Positions 49,625 through 60,300 of a DNA stretch of 64,000 bases are shown here, in pieces (position 1 is the stretch's first letter; the number at the start of each line of letters is the position of its first letter). Source of the DNA: CAZYQW01 sp964649825 (GTDB lineage Bacteria; Planctomycetota; B15-G4; JADJEK01); NCBI GenBank assembly GCA_964649825.1, contig CAZYQW010000077.1, forward strand, positions 86,736 to 150,735. The letters are read 5' to 3'. Below the pieces are notes generated by a model that was not told the DNA's origin, made no database searches, and saw only the letters and a list, made by a program, of their open reading frames with translations. Both the position numbers and the translations under genes were made by a program.

Positions 49625-51118
49625 ATGCTGGTCCGATTGGAGGTGCCGTTGGTCACTCCTCGCCCGGACCCGCCTCCCTCCTCCGCCGCCTCGCGGCCAC
49701 CCGTCGCCACGGTCGGCCGGAGAGAGCTGTTGCGCATCGGCGGCGGGGCGCTGCTCGGTCTCTCCCTTCCCCGCCTTCTCCAGGCGCAAGCCGCGGCCGC
49801 ACCGGCCGGCGGGCCCGGATGGCGACGCGCGAAGAGCATCATCCTCTTGTTCCTGCAGGGCGGCCCCAGCCACCTCGACCTGTGGGATCCGAAGGACGAC
49901 GTGCCGGACGACGTGCGGAGCGTCTTCAAGACGATCGAGTCGAAGGTCGCCGGGATCCGCCTGACCGAGCTGTTGCCGCGGATCGCGCGGGTCACCGACA
50001 AGCTGACGTTGATCCGTTCGATGAGCTACCACCCGAACGGGCTGTTCAACCACACCGCGGCGCACTACCAGATGCTGACCGGCTACACGGCCGATCGCGT
50101 CAGCCCCTCGGGGCAGCTCGAGCCGCCCTCGCCGAAGGACTTCCCGAACTTCGGCTCGAACGTCGCCCAGCTCGTGCCGCCCGAGGTCCCGATGCTGCCG
50201 TTCGTGATGATGCCGCGTCCGCTCCAGGAGAGCGACGTCATCGGCAAGGCGGGGTCCGCCGGATTCCTCGGCCGCGCGCACGACCCGTACACGCTGTACC
50301 CGCCCGGCGACGACTTCGACGAGATGAAGATGGACCGCGTCCAGGTCGCCGACCTGACGCTCCGTCCCGAGGTGTCGGTCGAGCGGCTCGAGCGGCGGCG
50401 CGCGTTGCTCGCGAGCATGAAGGCACGCCGCGCCGCGCTCGACGAGGCGGTCGCGAAGTATGACCTCGACGAGTACACCGCGCAGGCGATGAGCCTCGTC
50501 CTGTCGGGGCGCGCGCGGCACGCGTTCGATCTGGGCCAGGAGAGCGCCACGCTGCGCGATCAGTACGGACGCTCGACCTTCGGGCAGAGCTGCCTGCTCG
50601 CGCGGCGCCTGATCGAGGCGGGCACGCGCGTCGTCCAGGTCAACTGGACGAAGACGGCAAACTCCGACCGTCACTCGTGGGACTGTCACACGGACCTGCC
50701 GAAGCGGATGCGGGACGACTCGGCGCCGCGGTTCGACCCGGCCGTCGCGACGCTGCTCGAGGACCTCGACGACCGCGGGCTCCTGGACGAAACGCTGGTC
50801 GTCGCGGTCGGAGAGTTCGGACGTTCGCCACGCAAGGGCCTGTCGACGTCCGGCAACGACAACGACGGCGAGGGGCGCGACCACTGGCCGTACTGCTTCA
50901 CGGCGCTGATCGCCGGCGCCGGCATCCGCCGCGGACACGTCCACGGCGCGTCCGACGAGACTGGATCGGCGCCGATCACCACGCCGGTCCACCCGAACGA
51001 CCTGCTGGCGACCATCTATCACGCGATCGGCGTCTCGCCGCAGACGATGGTGTCGAACCACGTCGGCCAGCCGCGCCGGATCGTCGAAGGCGAGCCGGTC
51101 ACGGAGCTGTTCGCGTGA
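49625..51118 (+). CDS. DUF1501 family protein (twin-arginine-like export signal)
   Basis: 497 residues. A GRRELLRIGGGALLGLSLP segment resembles a twin-arginine signal, followed by the DUF1501 hallmarks ILLFLQGGPSHLDLWDPK, MSYHPNGLFNHTAAHYQML and TALIAGAGIRRGHVHGASDE. The family is alkaline-phosphatase-like (sulfatase-like fold), with an expected Asp/His metal site (HLDLWD, RDHWPYCFT), and is exported in Planctomycetota. The exact start is uncertain: ATG 49625 or TTG 49649 with GGAGGT four bases before. It overlaps the next gene by GTGA. It heads a three-gene operon with a c-type cytochrome and a DUF1549/DUF1553 protein. Confidence 0.9.
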   Translation: MLVRLEVPLVTPRPDPPPSSAASRPPVATVGRRELLRIGGGALLGLSLPRLLQAQAAAAPAGGPGWRRAKSIILLFLQGGPSHLDLWDPKDDVPDDVRSVFKTIESKVAGIRLTELLPRIARVTDKLTLIRSMSYHPNGLFNHTAAHYQMLTGYTADRVSPSGQLEPPSPKDFPNFGSNVAQLVPPEVPMLPFVMMPRPLQESDVIGKAGSAGFLGRAHDPYTLYPPGDDFDEMKMDRVQVADLTLRPEVSVERLERRRALLASMKARRAALDEAVAKYDLDEYTAQAMSLVLSGRARHAFDLGQESATLRDQYGRSTFGQSCLLARRLIEAGTRVVQVNWTKTANSDRHSWDCHTDLPKRMRDDSAPRFDPAVATLLEDLDDRGLLDETLVVAVGEFGRSPRKGLSTSGNDNDGEGRDHWPYCFTALIAGAGIRRGHVHGASDETGSAPITTPVHPNDLLATIYHAIGVSPQTMVSNHVGQPRRIVEGEPVTELFA

Positions 51119-52539
51119 TCGTCGCCGCGCTGCTGGCCGTGCTCGTACCCGCCGCGGACAACGCACCGAGCTACTGGCGGGACGTGCGTCCCATCCTCGT
51201 GAAGAGCTGCCACGGCTGCCACCAGCCCGCCAAGGCGAAAGGCGGCCTGGTGCTCACCGACGTCGCATCGATCCTCCGCGGGAGCGACGAGGGGGAGCCG
51301 GCGATCGTCCCCGGACGTCCCGACGACGGCGCGTTGATCGCGTCGATCTCGCCGCTCGCGGACGAGCCGCCGACCATGCCGAAGGACGGCCCGCCGCTTG
51401 ACGCCGCCGACGTCGAGCTCCTTCGCGCGTGGATCGCGGCCGGTGCGCCCGACGATTCTCCGGCCCAGGCCGTCGACTCGATCTCGCCGGAGTACCCGCC
51501 CGTCTACGCGGGCCGACCGGTGCTGGCCAGCCTCGACGTCTCTCCCGACGGGACCCGGCTCGCGGTCGCCGGATATCACGAGGTGCTGCTGTACGACACG
51601 GCCGACTTCTCGCTCGCCGCCCGTCTCGTGGGGATGTCCGAGCGGATCGAGTCGGTGGCGTTCGCGCCGGACGGACGCCAGCTTGCCGCGGTCGGCGGAT
51701 CGCCGGGGCGCCTCGGCGAGTGCCAGGTCTGGTCGGTCCGTGCGGGCCGACTGCGTCTCTCCGTCCCCGTCGGATTCGACACGCTCTACGGCGCGAGCTG
51801 GTCGAACGACGGGTCGCGCATCGCGTTCGGCTGCCCCGACTCCGCGGTGCGCGTGATCGATGCGAAGAGCGGCGAGATCGTCCTGTTCCAGGGAGCGCAC
51901 GAGGACTGGGTGCTCGACACGACGTTCACGTCCGACGACAGCCACCTGGTCACCGTCAGCCGCGATCGCTCGATGAAGCTGATCAAGGTCGAGACCCAGC
52001 AGTTCATCGACAACGTCACCAGCATCACGCCGGGCGTGCTGAAGGGGGGGCTGATGGCCGTCGACCGCCACCCGATGAAGGACGAACTGCTGATCGGCGG
52101 CGCGGACGGCGTGGCGAGGATCTACCGGACCTATCGCGAGAGGAAGCGAGTGATCGGCGACGACTACAACCTCTTGAAGGCGTTCCCCGCCGTCCCGGGG
52201 CGCGTGTTCGACGTCGCGTACGGGCCCTCGGGCGAGGTCTGCGCGATCGCATCGAGCACCGGCACCGGCGGCGCGGTCCATCTCTACTCGGCCACGCTCG
52301 ACGCGCCGGCTCCGCCCGCCGGCGAGCCCGCGCCACGTTGGTCGTGGACCTCGCCGGGCGGCGTCTACGCGCTGGCGTTCGACCCCGAGGGCGCGTGGCT
52401 CGCCGCGGGCGGCGCCGACGGCGTGGTGCGCGTGCTCTCGCTCGCGGACGGCACCGTCCTGCACTCGTTCGAGGTGCGTCCCGCGCCGGCCGGCGCGCGG
52501 GCCGCTCCGGCGGACGTGCAACACGAGGAGGCCCGATGA
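51115..52539 (+). CDS. Planctomycete cytochrome c-like domain fused to WD40-like beta-propeller
   Basis: 474 residues. GTG at 51115 overlaps the DUF1501 stop (GTGA). After a hydrophobic signal, a PSCyt1-type haem site SCHGCHQP (CxxCH) is followed by the methionine-containing loop EPPTMPKDGPPL, then residues ~125-465 form a WD40-like propeller (LDVSPDGTRLAVAG, VAFAPDGRQLAAVG, ASWSNDGSRIAFG, LAFDPEGAWLAAGGADG). Likely periplasmic, perhaps an electron-transfer partner or haem-bearing scaffold. Its ATGA overlap with the next gene shows translational coupling. Confidence 0.9.
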   Translation: MIVAALLAVLVPAADNAPSYWRDVRPILVKSCHGCHQPAKAKGGLVLTDVASILRGSDEGEPAIVPGRPDDGALIASISPLADEPPTMPKDGPPLDAADVELLRAWIAAGAPDDSPAQAVDSISPEYPPVYAGRPVLASLDVSPDGTRLAVAGYHEVLLYDTADFSLAARLVGMSERIESVAFAPDGRQLAAVGGSPGRLGECQVWSVRAGRLRLSVPVGFDTLYGASWSNDGSRIAFGCPDSAVRVIDAKSGEIVLFQGAHEDWVLDTTFTSDDSHLVTVSRDRSMKLIKVETQQFIDNVTSITPGVLKGGLMAVDRHPMKDELLIGGADGVARIYRTYRERKRVIGDDYNLLKAFPAVPGRVFDVAYGPSGEVCAIASSTGTGGAVHLYSATLDAPAPPAGEPAPRWSWTSPGGVYALAFDPEGAWLAAGGADGVVRVLSLADGTVLHSFEVRPAPAGARAAPADVQHEEAR

Positions 52540-55500
52540 TCGGACCACTCGTCCTGACCCTCCTCCTGACGACGGCCGGCGGCGGCGGCGCGCCCGCGAT
52601 CGTCGAGCTGCGGGTCGAGCCCGAGCGACTCGAGCTGATCGGTCCGTTCTCGTCGGCGCAGCTCCTCGTGACCGGCGTGCGCGTCGACGGCCAGGTCGTC
52701 GACCTGACGCGCGACGCGACGCTCGGCGAGCTGCCGCCGGCGCTCTCGATCGACGACCGCCGCTTGGTCGAGCCGCGCGCCGACGGCGAGGGGACGCTCG
52801 CGCTCGTGGTCGGCGAGACGCGGCTCACGGTGCCGTACCGCGTCCAAGGCACCTGGACCGACGAGGCCCCGTCGTTCGTTCGGGACGTCGAGCCGGTCCT
52901 CTCCAGGAGCGGCTGCAACGCCGGCACCTGCCACGGCAGCGCGCAGGGGAAGAACGGGTTCCAACTCTCGCTGCGCGGCTACGACGCGGCGTTCGACCAT
53001 CTGGCCCTCACCGACGACCTGGCCGGACGTCGGTTCAACCGCGCCGCACCGGGGCGAAGCCTGTTCCTGCTGAAGCCGTCGGGCGCCGTTCCACACGAGG
53101 GCGGCGCGCCGATCGAGGCCGGAGGCCAGGCGTACGGCGTCCTCTCCCGGTGGATCGAGCACGGCGCGCGCTTCGACGGCCGCGACGCGGGCGGCGAGAA
53201 GACGGCGCGCGTGGCGAGCATCCGCGTCCGGCCCCAGGATCCGACGCTCCCCGACGTCGGGCAGGACCAGCAGTTCCGGGTGATCGCCACGTACACCGAC
53301 GGCGCCGAGCGCGACGTCACCCGGTGGTCGTTCCTCGAGTCGAGCGACACCGAGGTCCTCACCGTCGACGCGCGCGGGCTGGCACACGCGGCGCGACGCG
53401 GCGCGGCGGCGGTGCTCGCGCGCTTCGAGGGGAGCTACGACTCGACGCGCGTCTTCGTGATGGGGGACCGCGAGGGGTTCGCCTGGAGCGCGCCGCCGCC
53501 GCACAACGCGATCGACGAGATCGTCGACCGGCGGCTGCAGGAGATCCGGACCCGGCCGAGTCCGCTCTGTACGGACGCCGAGTTCCTGCGCCGCGTCCAC
53601 CTCGACCTCACCGGCCTCCCCCCCACCGCGCGCCGGGTGCGGGCGTTCCTCGCCGACACGCGGCCGTCGCGCGTCAAGCGTGACGAGGAGATCGACCGGC
53701 TGATCGGCGGGGTCGAGTACGTCGAGCACTGGACCAACAAGTGGTCGGACCTGTTGCAGGTCAACCCGAAGTTCCTGGGCCAGGCCGGCGCGGCGCGGCT
53801 GCGCGATTGGATCAAGGGCGCGATCGCGAGCAACGTCCCGTATGACCGTTTCGTGCGCGCGCTGCTCACGGCACGAGGGGCGACGGACGAGAATCCGCCG
53901 GCTGCGTACTACAAGGTGCTGCGCAAACCCGACGAGGTGATGGAGAACACCACGCAGCTCTTCCTCGGCGTTCGATTCTCGTGCAACAAGTGCCACGACC
54001 ACCCGTTCGAGCGTTGGACGAAGCGCCAGCATTGGGAACTGGCCGCGTGGTTCGCGCGGGTCGGGCGCACCGACGCGCCAGGGTCGCCCAAGATGCCGGA
54101 CATCACCGTGATGGACGACGGAGCGCCGCCCGCCTACGAGGAGATCATCGCGGATCTCGACCACGGCGAGATGGTGAACGCGGACGACGGGTTGACGTAC
54201 GCGCCGGCCTTCCCGTTCGAGCACGCGGGAGCGGCGACCGACGCGGACGACGGCCGCTCGCGCCGCGCGCGGCTCGCCGACTGGCTGGTCGCCCCCGAGA
54301 ACCCGTACTTCGCCCGCAGCGCCACCAACCGTCTCTGGAGCTACCTGCTCGGGCGCGGACTGATCGATCCCGTCGACGACGTCCGCGCGGGGAATCCGCC
54401 CAGCCACCCCGAGCTGCTCGAGTTCCTGACCGACGAGCTCGTGAGGAGCGGCTTCGACGTGCGCCACGTCCTCCGTCTGATCTGCCGGTCACGCGTCTAC
54501 CAGCAGTCGATCGAGACCGACCGCTGGAACGCGGACGACGACGTGCACTTCTCGCACGCGCGAGCGCGACGGCTGCCGGCGGAGATGCTCTACGACGCCG
54601 TGCATCGCGCGACCGGCTCGCGCGCGGCGCTCCCTGGGACACGCCCCGGCACGCGCGCGGCCGAGGCGCTCGGTCCCGCGGTCGAGGCGCCCGACGGGTT
54701 CCTCGACCTGTTCGGCCGCCCGCCGCGCGAGTCGGCGTGCGAGTGCGAGCGCGGCACCGGGCTGTCCCTCGGCCAGGCGCTCAACCTCGTCAACGGACCG
54801 ACCGTAGCCGACGCGATCCAGGACGATGACAACGAGATCGCGCGGCTGGTCCGCTGGACGGAAGACGCGGGGACGATCGTCGACGAGCTGACGCTCTCGT
54901 TCCTCGGCCGGTTCCCCGATGCGAAAGAGCGCGTCGAGCTGACGGCCACGCTCGACCCGCTCGTGCGCGCGAACGTGGCCGCGCTCGCCCCCGAGGCGCG
55001 AGCCGAGTTCGACCGGCGCCGCGCGGAGTGGGAGGCGAAGATCGCGCCCGCGACGTGGCACGCCGTCGAGATCGACGCCGCGCGCGCGTTGGCGGCGACG
55101 CTGACCGTGCAAGAGGACGGCTCGATCCTGGCGTCGGGCGAACTCGCCGCGAAGGAGGCCTACACGATCGTCGCGCGGACCGACCTCACCGGGATCACCG
55201 GCGTACGGCTCGAGGCCCTCCCCCACGACTCGCTCGGCGGCAACGGCCCCGGCCGCTCGGAGAACGGCAACTTCGTCCTGAACCGCATCTGGCTGACCGC
55301 GATCCCGATCACCGCTCCCGGCGCGGCCGAGGACCTCGCGTTCTCCGTCGCCACCGCCGACTTCTCGCAGGAAGGCTGGCCCGTCGCCGAAGCCATCACC
55401 GAGAACGCGGCCCAGGGCTGGGGGATCCACCCGCGGTCCGGCGTGCCGCACCAGGCGGTGTTCGAGCTCGCGGAAGACGCAGGAACGAACGAGCGAGAAG

Positions 55501-55796
55501 GCGGGACCACTCTCGTCTTCACGCTCGATCAGACGTACGGCAACCAGCACTACCTCGGCCGCTTCCGCCTGTCGGTGACGACATCGATGCGTCCGGTGCG
55601 CGCCTCCGCTCTGAGCGACGACGTCCTCGCCGCGCTCGACGTGCGGTCCGACGCCCGCACCGAAGCCCAGAAGGACCTGATCCACGCCACGTTCCTGACG
55701 ACGGCGCCGGACCTCCGGCTCGCCCTGCGCCTCGCCGCCGCCCGCGACCTCGGCTGGGCGATGGCGAACAGCCCGGAGTTCCTGTTCAACCACTGA
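52536..55796 (+). CDS. DUF1549/DUF1553 (PSD1-type) protein with cytochrome-like motifs
   Basis: 1086 residues. Start ATGA overlaps the preceding stop, with GAGGAGG upstream. After a signal peptide, a PSCyt-like haem motif SGCNAGTCHGSA (CxxxCH-like) and an Ig-like segment (RVIATYTDGAERDVTRWSF), the DUF1549 part begins at NAIDEIVDRRLQEI and includes FLRRVHLDLTGLPPTARRVRAFL. A second CxxCH, FSCNKCHDHPFERWTKRQHW, precedes DUF1553 (LADWLVAPENPYFARSATNRLWSYLLGRG, and LRLICRSRVYQQS). A C-terminal carbohydrate-binding-like insertion (LEALPHDSLGGNGPGRSENGNF) is present. Function of this planctomycetal family is unknown; surface polysaccharide or electron-transfer roles are proposed. Confidence 0.93.
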   Translation: MIGPLVLTLLLTTAGGGGAPAIVELRVEPERLELIGPFSSAQLLVTGVRVDGQVVDLTRDATLGELPPALSIDDRRLVEPRADGEGTLALVVGETRLTVPYRVQGTWTDEAPSFVRDVEPVLSRSGCNAGTCHGSAQGKNGFQLSLRGYDAAFDHLALTDDLAGRRFNRAAPGRSLFLLKPSGAVPHEGGAPIEAGGQAYGVLSRWIEHGARFDGRDAGGEKTARVASIRVRPQDPTLPDVGQDQQFRVIATYTDGAERDVTRWSFLESSDTEVLTVDARGLAHAARRGAAAVLARFEGSYDSTRVFVMGDREGFAWSAPPPHNAIDEIVDRRLQEIRTRPSPLCTDAEFLRRVHLDLTGLPPTARRVRAFLADTRPSRVKRDEEIDRLIGGVEYVEHWTNKWSDLLQVNPKFLGQAGAARLRDWIKGAIASNVPYDRFVRALLTARGATDENPPAAYYKVLRKPDEVMENTTQLFLGVRFSCNKCHDHPFERWTKRQHWELAAWFARVGRTDAPGSPKMPDITVMDDGAPPAYEEIIADLDHGEMVNADDGLTYAPAFPFEHAGAATDADDGRSRRARLADWLVAPENPYFARSATNRLWSYLLGRGLIDPVDDVRAGNPPSHPELLEFLTDELVRSGFDVRHVLRLICRSRVYQQSIETDRWNADDDVHFSHARARRLPAEMLYDAVHRATGSRAALPGTRPGTRAAEALGPAVEAPDGFLDLFGRPPRESACECERGTGLSLGQALNLVNGPTVADAIQDDDNEIARLVRWTEDAGTIVDELTLSFLGRFPDAKERVELTATLDPLVRANVAALAPEARAEFDRRRAEWEAKIAPATWHAVEIDAARALAATLTVQEDGSILASGELAAKEAYTIVARTDLTGITGVRLEALPHDSLGGNGPGRSENGNFVLNRIWLTAIPITAPGAAEDLAFSVATADFSQEGWPVAEAITENAAQGWGIHPRSGVPHQAVFELAEDAGTNEREGGTTLVFTLDQTYGNQHYLGRFRLSVTTSMRPVRASALSDDVLAALDVRSDARTEAQKDLIHATFLTTAPDLRLALRLAAARDLGWAMANSPEFLFNH

Positions 55797-55922
55797 GGTG
55801 GCATCGCCCGGGGATCTCGGACAACGCCTTCTTGGATCGACGATCGAGAGTCGCGTGCCGGAACCGAGAATCCTCGCGGCGACGCGCCGGCCCGCCCGAG
55901 GATCGGCGGGCATCGGGGACGG

Positions 55923-57134
55923 TCAGGGGCCGACCACCGCATCGAGCCGCTCCACGACCCAATCCGCGATCCAGTCCGCCTCGTCCTCGACCTCGTCTTG
56001 CAAGTCGTCGTGGTCGCCCTGCACCCGGAGCAGCGCCGGACCGCCGAGTCGCTCGTGGAGCTTCTCGCCGGTCCACGCGGGGACGACGTCGTCGAACCGG
56101 GCGTGGATCTGGAGGACGGGGGTGCCCTGCAGCCGCCGGGTCGTGTGGTGCGGGTCGAGTCGCGACTCGGCGAGGTAAAGGTCGAGGAACCAAGCAAGGC
56201 GCTCCCCGCCGAGGAACACGGGGTCCGCGGCGATCGACACGCCGGTCGCGTCGAGCCCCGGGGAACGCGCGATCTCGGCCACGTTCACGCCGCCGCCGGC
56301 GAGGACGACGGCCGCGCTCCGCCGATCGAGCCGCGCCGCCACCGTCGGCGCCGCGACCGCTCCGAGCCCGAAACCCAGCACCGCGCGCGGCGCGCCGGCG
56401 AGCGCGGCGCGGCGTCGCTCGAGCGCCGGCAGCACCGCCTCGACCGCGTACGCGGTCTCCGCCAGCCGTTCGTCGGCCGCGCGCGCGATCCGACGTGCCG
56501 CCGCTTCGAGGTCGTCGTCGTCGTCGATGGTGACCGCGACGTCTCGGTCGACGAGCCGCGGCACGTCGGTCCGCAGGACGAGCACGCCGCGCGCGACGAG
56601 CGCGTCGACCACCGCGTCGACCGCGTCGCCGCGTCCCGCTTCGCCGGTGATCACGACCGCGACGCCGCGCGGGGATCCGTCCGGCTCGACCGAAACGAAC
56701 CGTTCCCCCGCCGCGACCTGGTCGACGACGTCCGAGACCGCGTCGGCCCGCGGCACTTCGCCCGGCCGATACGACACGAACTGGAGCTCAGGCGAACGCT
56801 CGGGCGCCACGAGCGATCCATCCGGCTGAAGGGGGCGGACCGAACGGACGAGCCCCCGGCCCGACGGCGTCACCGACGTCACACGCAGCACCGGGATCCT
56901 CGTCGGGTCGTCCTCGGCGCCGGCCATGCGGTAGAGGCGCCGCGGCATCGCGGCCGCGACCTCGTCCAGGCCCTCGACCTCGCGCGCCGGCCAGAAGCCG
57001 TCGGGGATCGCCTCCGCCGCCCACTCCGCCTCGTGGCGCGACGGGTCGGGTTCGGTGAACACGCTGCATCCGCAGAGGGACGCGACGACGAGGGTGACGA
57101 ACGACGGGATCGGGAGGTGCACGCGGATCGACAT
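55923..57134 (-). CDS. Lipoprotein with alpha/beta-hydrolase fold lacking the nucleophile
   Basis: 403 residues. Signal peptide ends LVVASLCGC, a lipobox with Cys at ~23. The C-terminal half (residues ~160-400) reads as an alpha/beta-hydrolase: VAVVITGEAGRGDAVDAVVDALVARG, then the elbow VLGFGLGAVAAPTV, the acid region HARFDDVVPAW and the His region LLRVQGDHDDLQ. The elbow is G-F-G-L-G where a serine hydrolase needs GxSxG, so it is likely not a hydrolase or has a different nucleophile. The N-terminal ~150 residues are unrecognised. Probably anchored in the membrane. Confidence 0.7.
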   Translation of the reverse strand: MSIRVHLPIPSFVTLVVASLCGCSVFTEPDPSRHEAEWAAEAIPDGFWPAREVEGLDEVAAAMPRRLYRMAGAEDDPTRIPVLRVTSVTPSGRGLVRSVRPLQPDGSLVAPERSPELQFVSYRPGEVPRADAVSDVVDQVAAGERFVSVEPDGSPRGVAVVITGEAGRGDAVDAVVDALVARGVLVLRTDVPRLVDRDVAVTIDDDDDLEAAARRIARAADERLAETAYAVEAVLPALERRRAALAGAPRAVLGFGLGAVAAPTVAARLDRRSAAVVLAGGGVNVAEIARSPGLDATGVSIAADPVFLGGERLAWFLDLYLAESRLDPHHTTRRLQGTPVLQIHARFDDVVPAWTGEKLHERLGGPALLRVQGDHDDLQDEVEDEADWIADWVVERLDAVVGP

Positions 57135-57311
57135 GACGGATCATTCGAACGAACTCGGGTGCGCGTGTCGAACGTCTGGGGAAATCTCGAGGGGCGCGCG
57201 CCCGGCGGACGAACGGGTGACGATCGATGGCGTCGAGAACGCGCGGTGACGCCGAAGGGAATCGTCACGCGAGACCTCAGTCGCTCCCGGGCGCCGGCCG
57301 GCGGCCGAGGG

Positions 57312-60300
57312 TCACAACGCCGCCACCTCTCCCGTCCGGACGAACGCGAAGAGGACGTCCGACACGTCGCGGCCCGTCGCCACGAGCACGGCGCGCGCGT
57401 ACGCCTCGCCCTGCGACCGATACCGGTCGAGACGCCCCGCGAGCGCCGCGCCGGCCACGTCGTCCGTCTTCCAGTCGACGATCAGGTAGCGACCGTCCGC
57501 CTCCTCGGCGACCAGGTCGATCGCGCCTTCGAGCAGCGTGCCGCCCGCGTCGAACACGAACGGCACCTCGCGCTCGACGCGCCGAGCACGCGTAAGGCGT
57601 CGCCACAGGTCGGACTCGATCAGATTGCGGACGATCGCGACCGCGTCGTCCGCGAACTCGCCGGGACAACCCTCGGCGCCGGCCAACCCCCGCGCGTTCT
57701 CGGCGAGCCCCTCCTCCGGACGCTCGAGATCGATCAGCTCGAGGAGGCGGTGCACGTAGGTACCGAACGCGATCCCGCGGGAACGCGACCGCGGCGCGTC
57801 GAGCGACTCCGCGAAGCGATGATCGACCGGATCCTTCTGCGCCGTCGGAGACGTCACCGCGCGCGCGTGGCGAGGGTCGCCGAGGAGCGACCCGAGACGT
57901 TCGGTCAGTTCACGGCGCTCCGCCAGCACGCGCGTCGCGACCGCCGGCATCGGCGCGTCGGGATCGAGGTCGAGTCGGAACGCGCGGTCGTCGCCGGTGC
58001 GTCGATCGAGGGTGTGGGCGTCGACGAACCGCCCCGCCGCTTCGCTCGCCTCTCGATCGAGGATCGAATCGTCCCTGAGGAGGTCCAGGAAGCCGTCGAC
58101 CTTCTCCTCCTTCTTCGCGCCGCTCGCGTAGGTGAACCGCGGCACGACGAGCAGCGACGTCGCGCGCGTCGCCGCGACGTAGAGGATCCGGCGGCGCTCC
58201 GCGTCGTCACGGGCCTTGTCGCGCGTCTTGGCCTCCTCATAGCGGTCGGTCTCGAGGATCGCCTCGTCATTCTTCTTCATGCTGAACTCGAAGCGAAGCG
58301 CGGGAGCGCGCTCGAAGAACCAGCGATCGCCGGCGGTCGGCCGAGCGTTCAGGTCGGCGAGCACGACGATCGGGAACTCGAGCCCCTTCGCGATGTGCAT
58401 CGTCAGGAGCTGCACCGCGTCGTCGCTCGCGTCCATCAGCGGCGACTCGGCCTCGTCGCTCGACTGCTCCTCCTGACGCCGCACGTCGTCGACGAACGCA
58501 CGGAACGTCGCGCCGGCCGCCTCGAACGCGCGGGCCCGATCGATGAAGAGCCGCAGGTTGGCTACGCGCTGCTCCCCCATCGGTTTCATGTGGAAGAGCT
58601 CGAACGCGCGCGTGCGCGTGAGGATCTCGACCACGAACGACGCGAGGCCGACGCGGTGGCGGCGCCGGTGGAGCTCGCGCAGGAGCGAGCGCGCCGCGCA
58701 GAGGGACTCGGGTGCGCCGGGGGGATCGTGTGAGAGGCGGAAGAAGCGGCCGCCGGCGTTGCGGAAGCGCAGCAGATCGGTGTCGGAGACCCCGAAGAGC
58801 GGGCCGCGCAGCACGGCGAGCTGCGCCGGCTCGTCGGCGGGGTCGTCGACGGCGCGAAACAGCGCGACCGCCGCCTTCACCTCGCTGCGGCTGTAGAGGT
58901 GGCGGCCGGCGCCGACGCGGTACGGCACCTCATTCGCACGCAACGCCTTCTCGTAGATGCCGAGCGCGGTGGTGCCGCGGAACAGGATCGCGCAGTCCCG
59001 ATAGGTCGCGGCACGCTCGACGAGCTCGCCGCGCTTGCGCTCGATGATCGTCGTCGGCGCGCCGCCGTCTGCTCCGACCAGGCGCCGCACGTGCGCCGCG
59101 ATCGATGTCGCTTCGGCGACGCGCGCGTCGTCCGCCTTCCCGGGAAGGTCGCCCTCGGAGTCCCCGAGCAGCACGACCCCCGGACCGACGTCGCGCGTGC
59201 CGGGTGCGGCGAGGATCGGCTCGTAGGTCGGCTGGTACTTCACGTCCTCGGACGCCGGCTGGATGAGCCGCCCGAAGCACTCGTTCACCCAGCCGAGCAC
59301 GGCGGGGGCCGACCGGAAGTTGACCGAGATCGTCAGCACGTCGCCGCCCGAAGCGAGGATGCGCTCCTTCGCCGCCTCGTACACCTCCACGTCGGCGCGG
59401 CGGAAGCGATAGATCGACTGCTTCGGATCTCCCACGAGGAACAGTCTTCCCGCGCCGACGTGCACGTCGGTCCAGTCGCGCGCCGGCTCCGCCGCCGAGT
59501 CCTCGGCGAGGAAGAACGCGATCTCGGCCTGCAGGGGATCGGTGTCCTGGAACTCGTCGAGAAGGACGGTGGCGAAGCGTTCCTTGAACGTGCGCCGCAC
59601 GTCGAGGTCGTGCTTCAAGAGGTCGCGCGTGCGGATCAAGAGGTCCTGGAAGTCGAGCAGCCCGCGCCGCTCCTTGACCGCGTCGTAGAGGCGCGGGAGG
59701 TGGACGAGCACCTGCTGCAGCCGCATCGCCCGGTGAGCGAGCCGACGCTTGGCGTAGCGCTCCTGTTCGTCCATGAACGACGCGAGCGCCTCGCGGCAAG
59801 TCTCGAGCGCCCGTTCGTCCCGCCACTTCGTCTTCGCGCCGACCTTTCCCCTCCTCGGTCTGATCGCGAGGAGCTCGAACTCGACCTCGCTCTCCGGTCG
59901 CATGAACAGCCGTTCGCGCAGGTCCGCGAGCCGCGTGATCTGCTCGAACATCTTGTCGTCCTCGGCCGAACAAGCGCTCGACGACTCGCGCAGGACCGAC
60001 ACCAGCGATGCGAACGCGTCGCTCAACCGGTCGGGGCTCGGCGGCTCGACGGCGTCGATCGTGAACGCGGGGTCGACGACGAGGTCGCGGTTCTCGATCA
60101 CCGCGCGCGCGAGCCGCCTCAGCGCGTCCATCGAGAGACCGGCCGCGAACGCCTCGAGCAGCGGGGTCGGATCGTGCGAGCCCGACTCGTCGAACAACTC
60201 GAGCAACGCCTCCTCGAACAGCGTGTCGATCAGCTTCGGCTCGGCGACCTGGAACCCGGGGTCGACCTTCGCCTCGACGGGGCGCTCGCGCAGGATCGAC

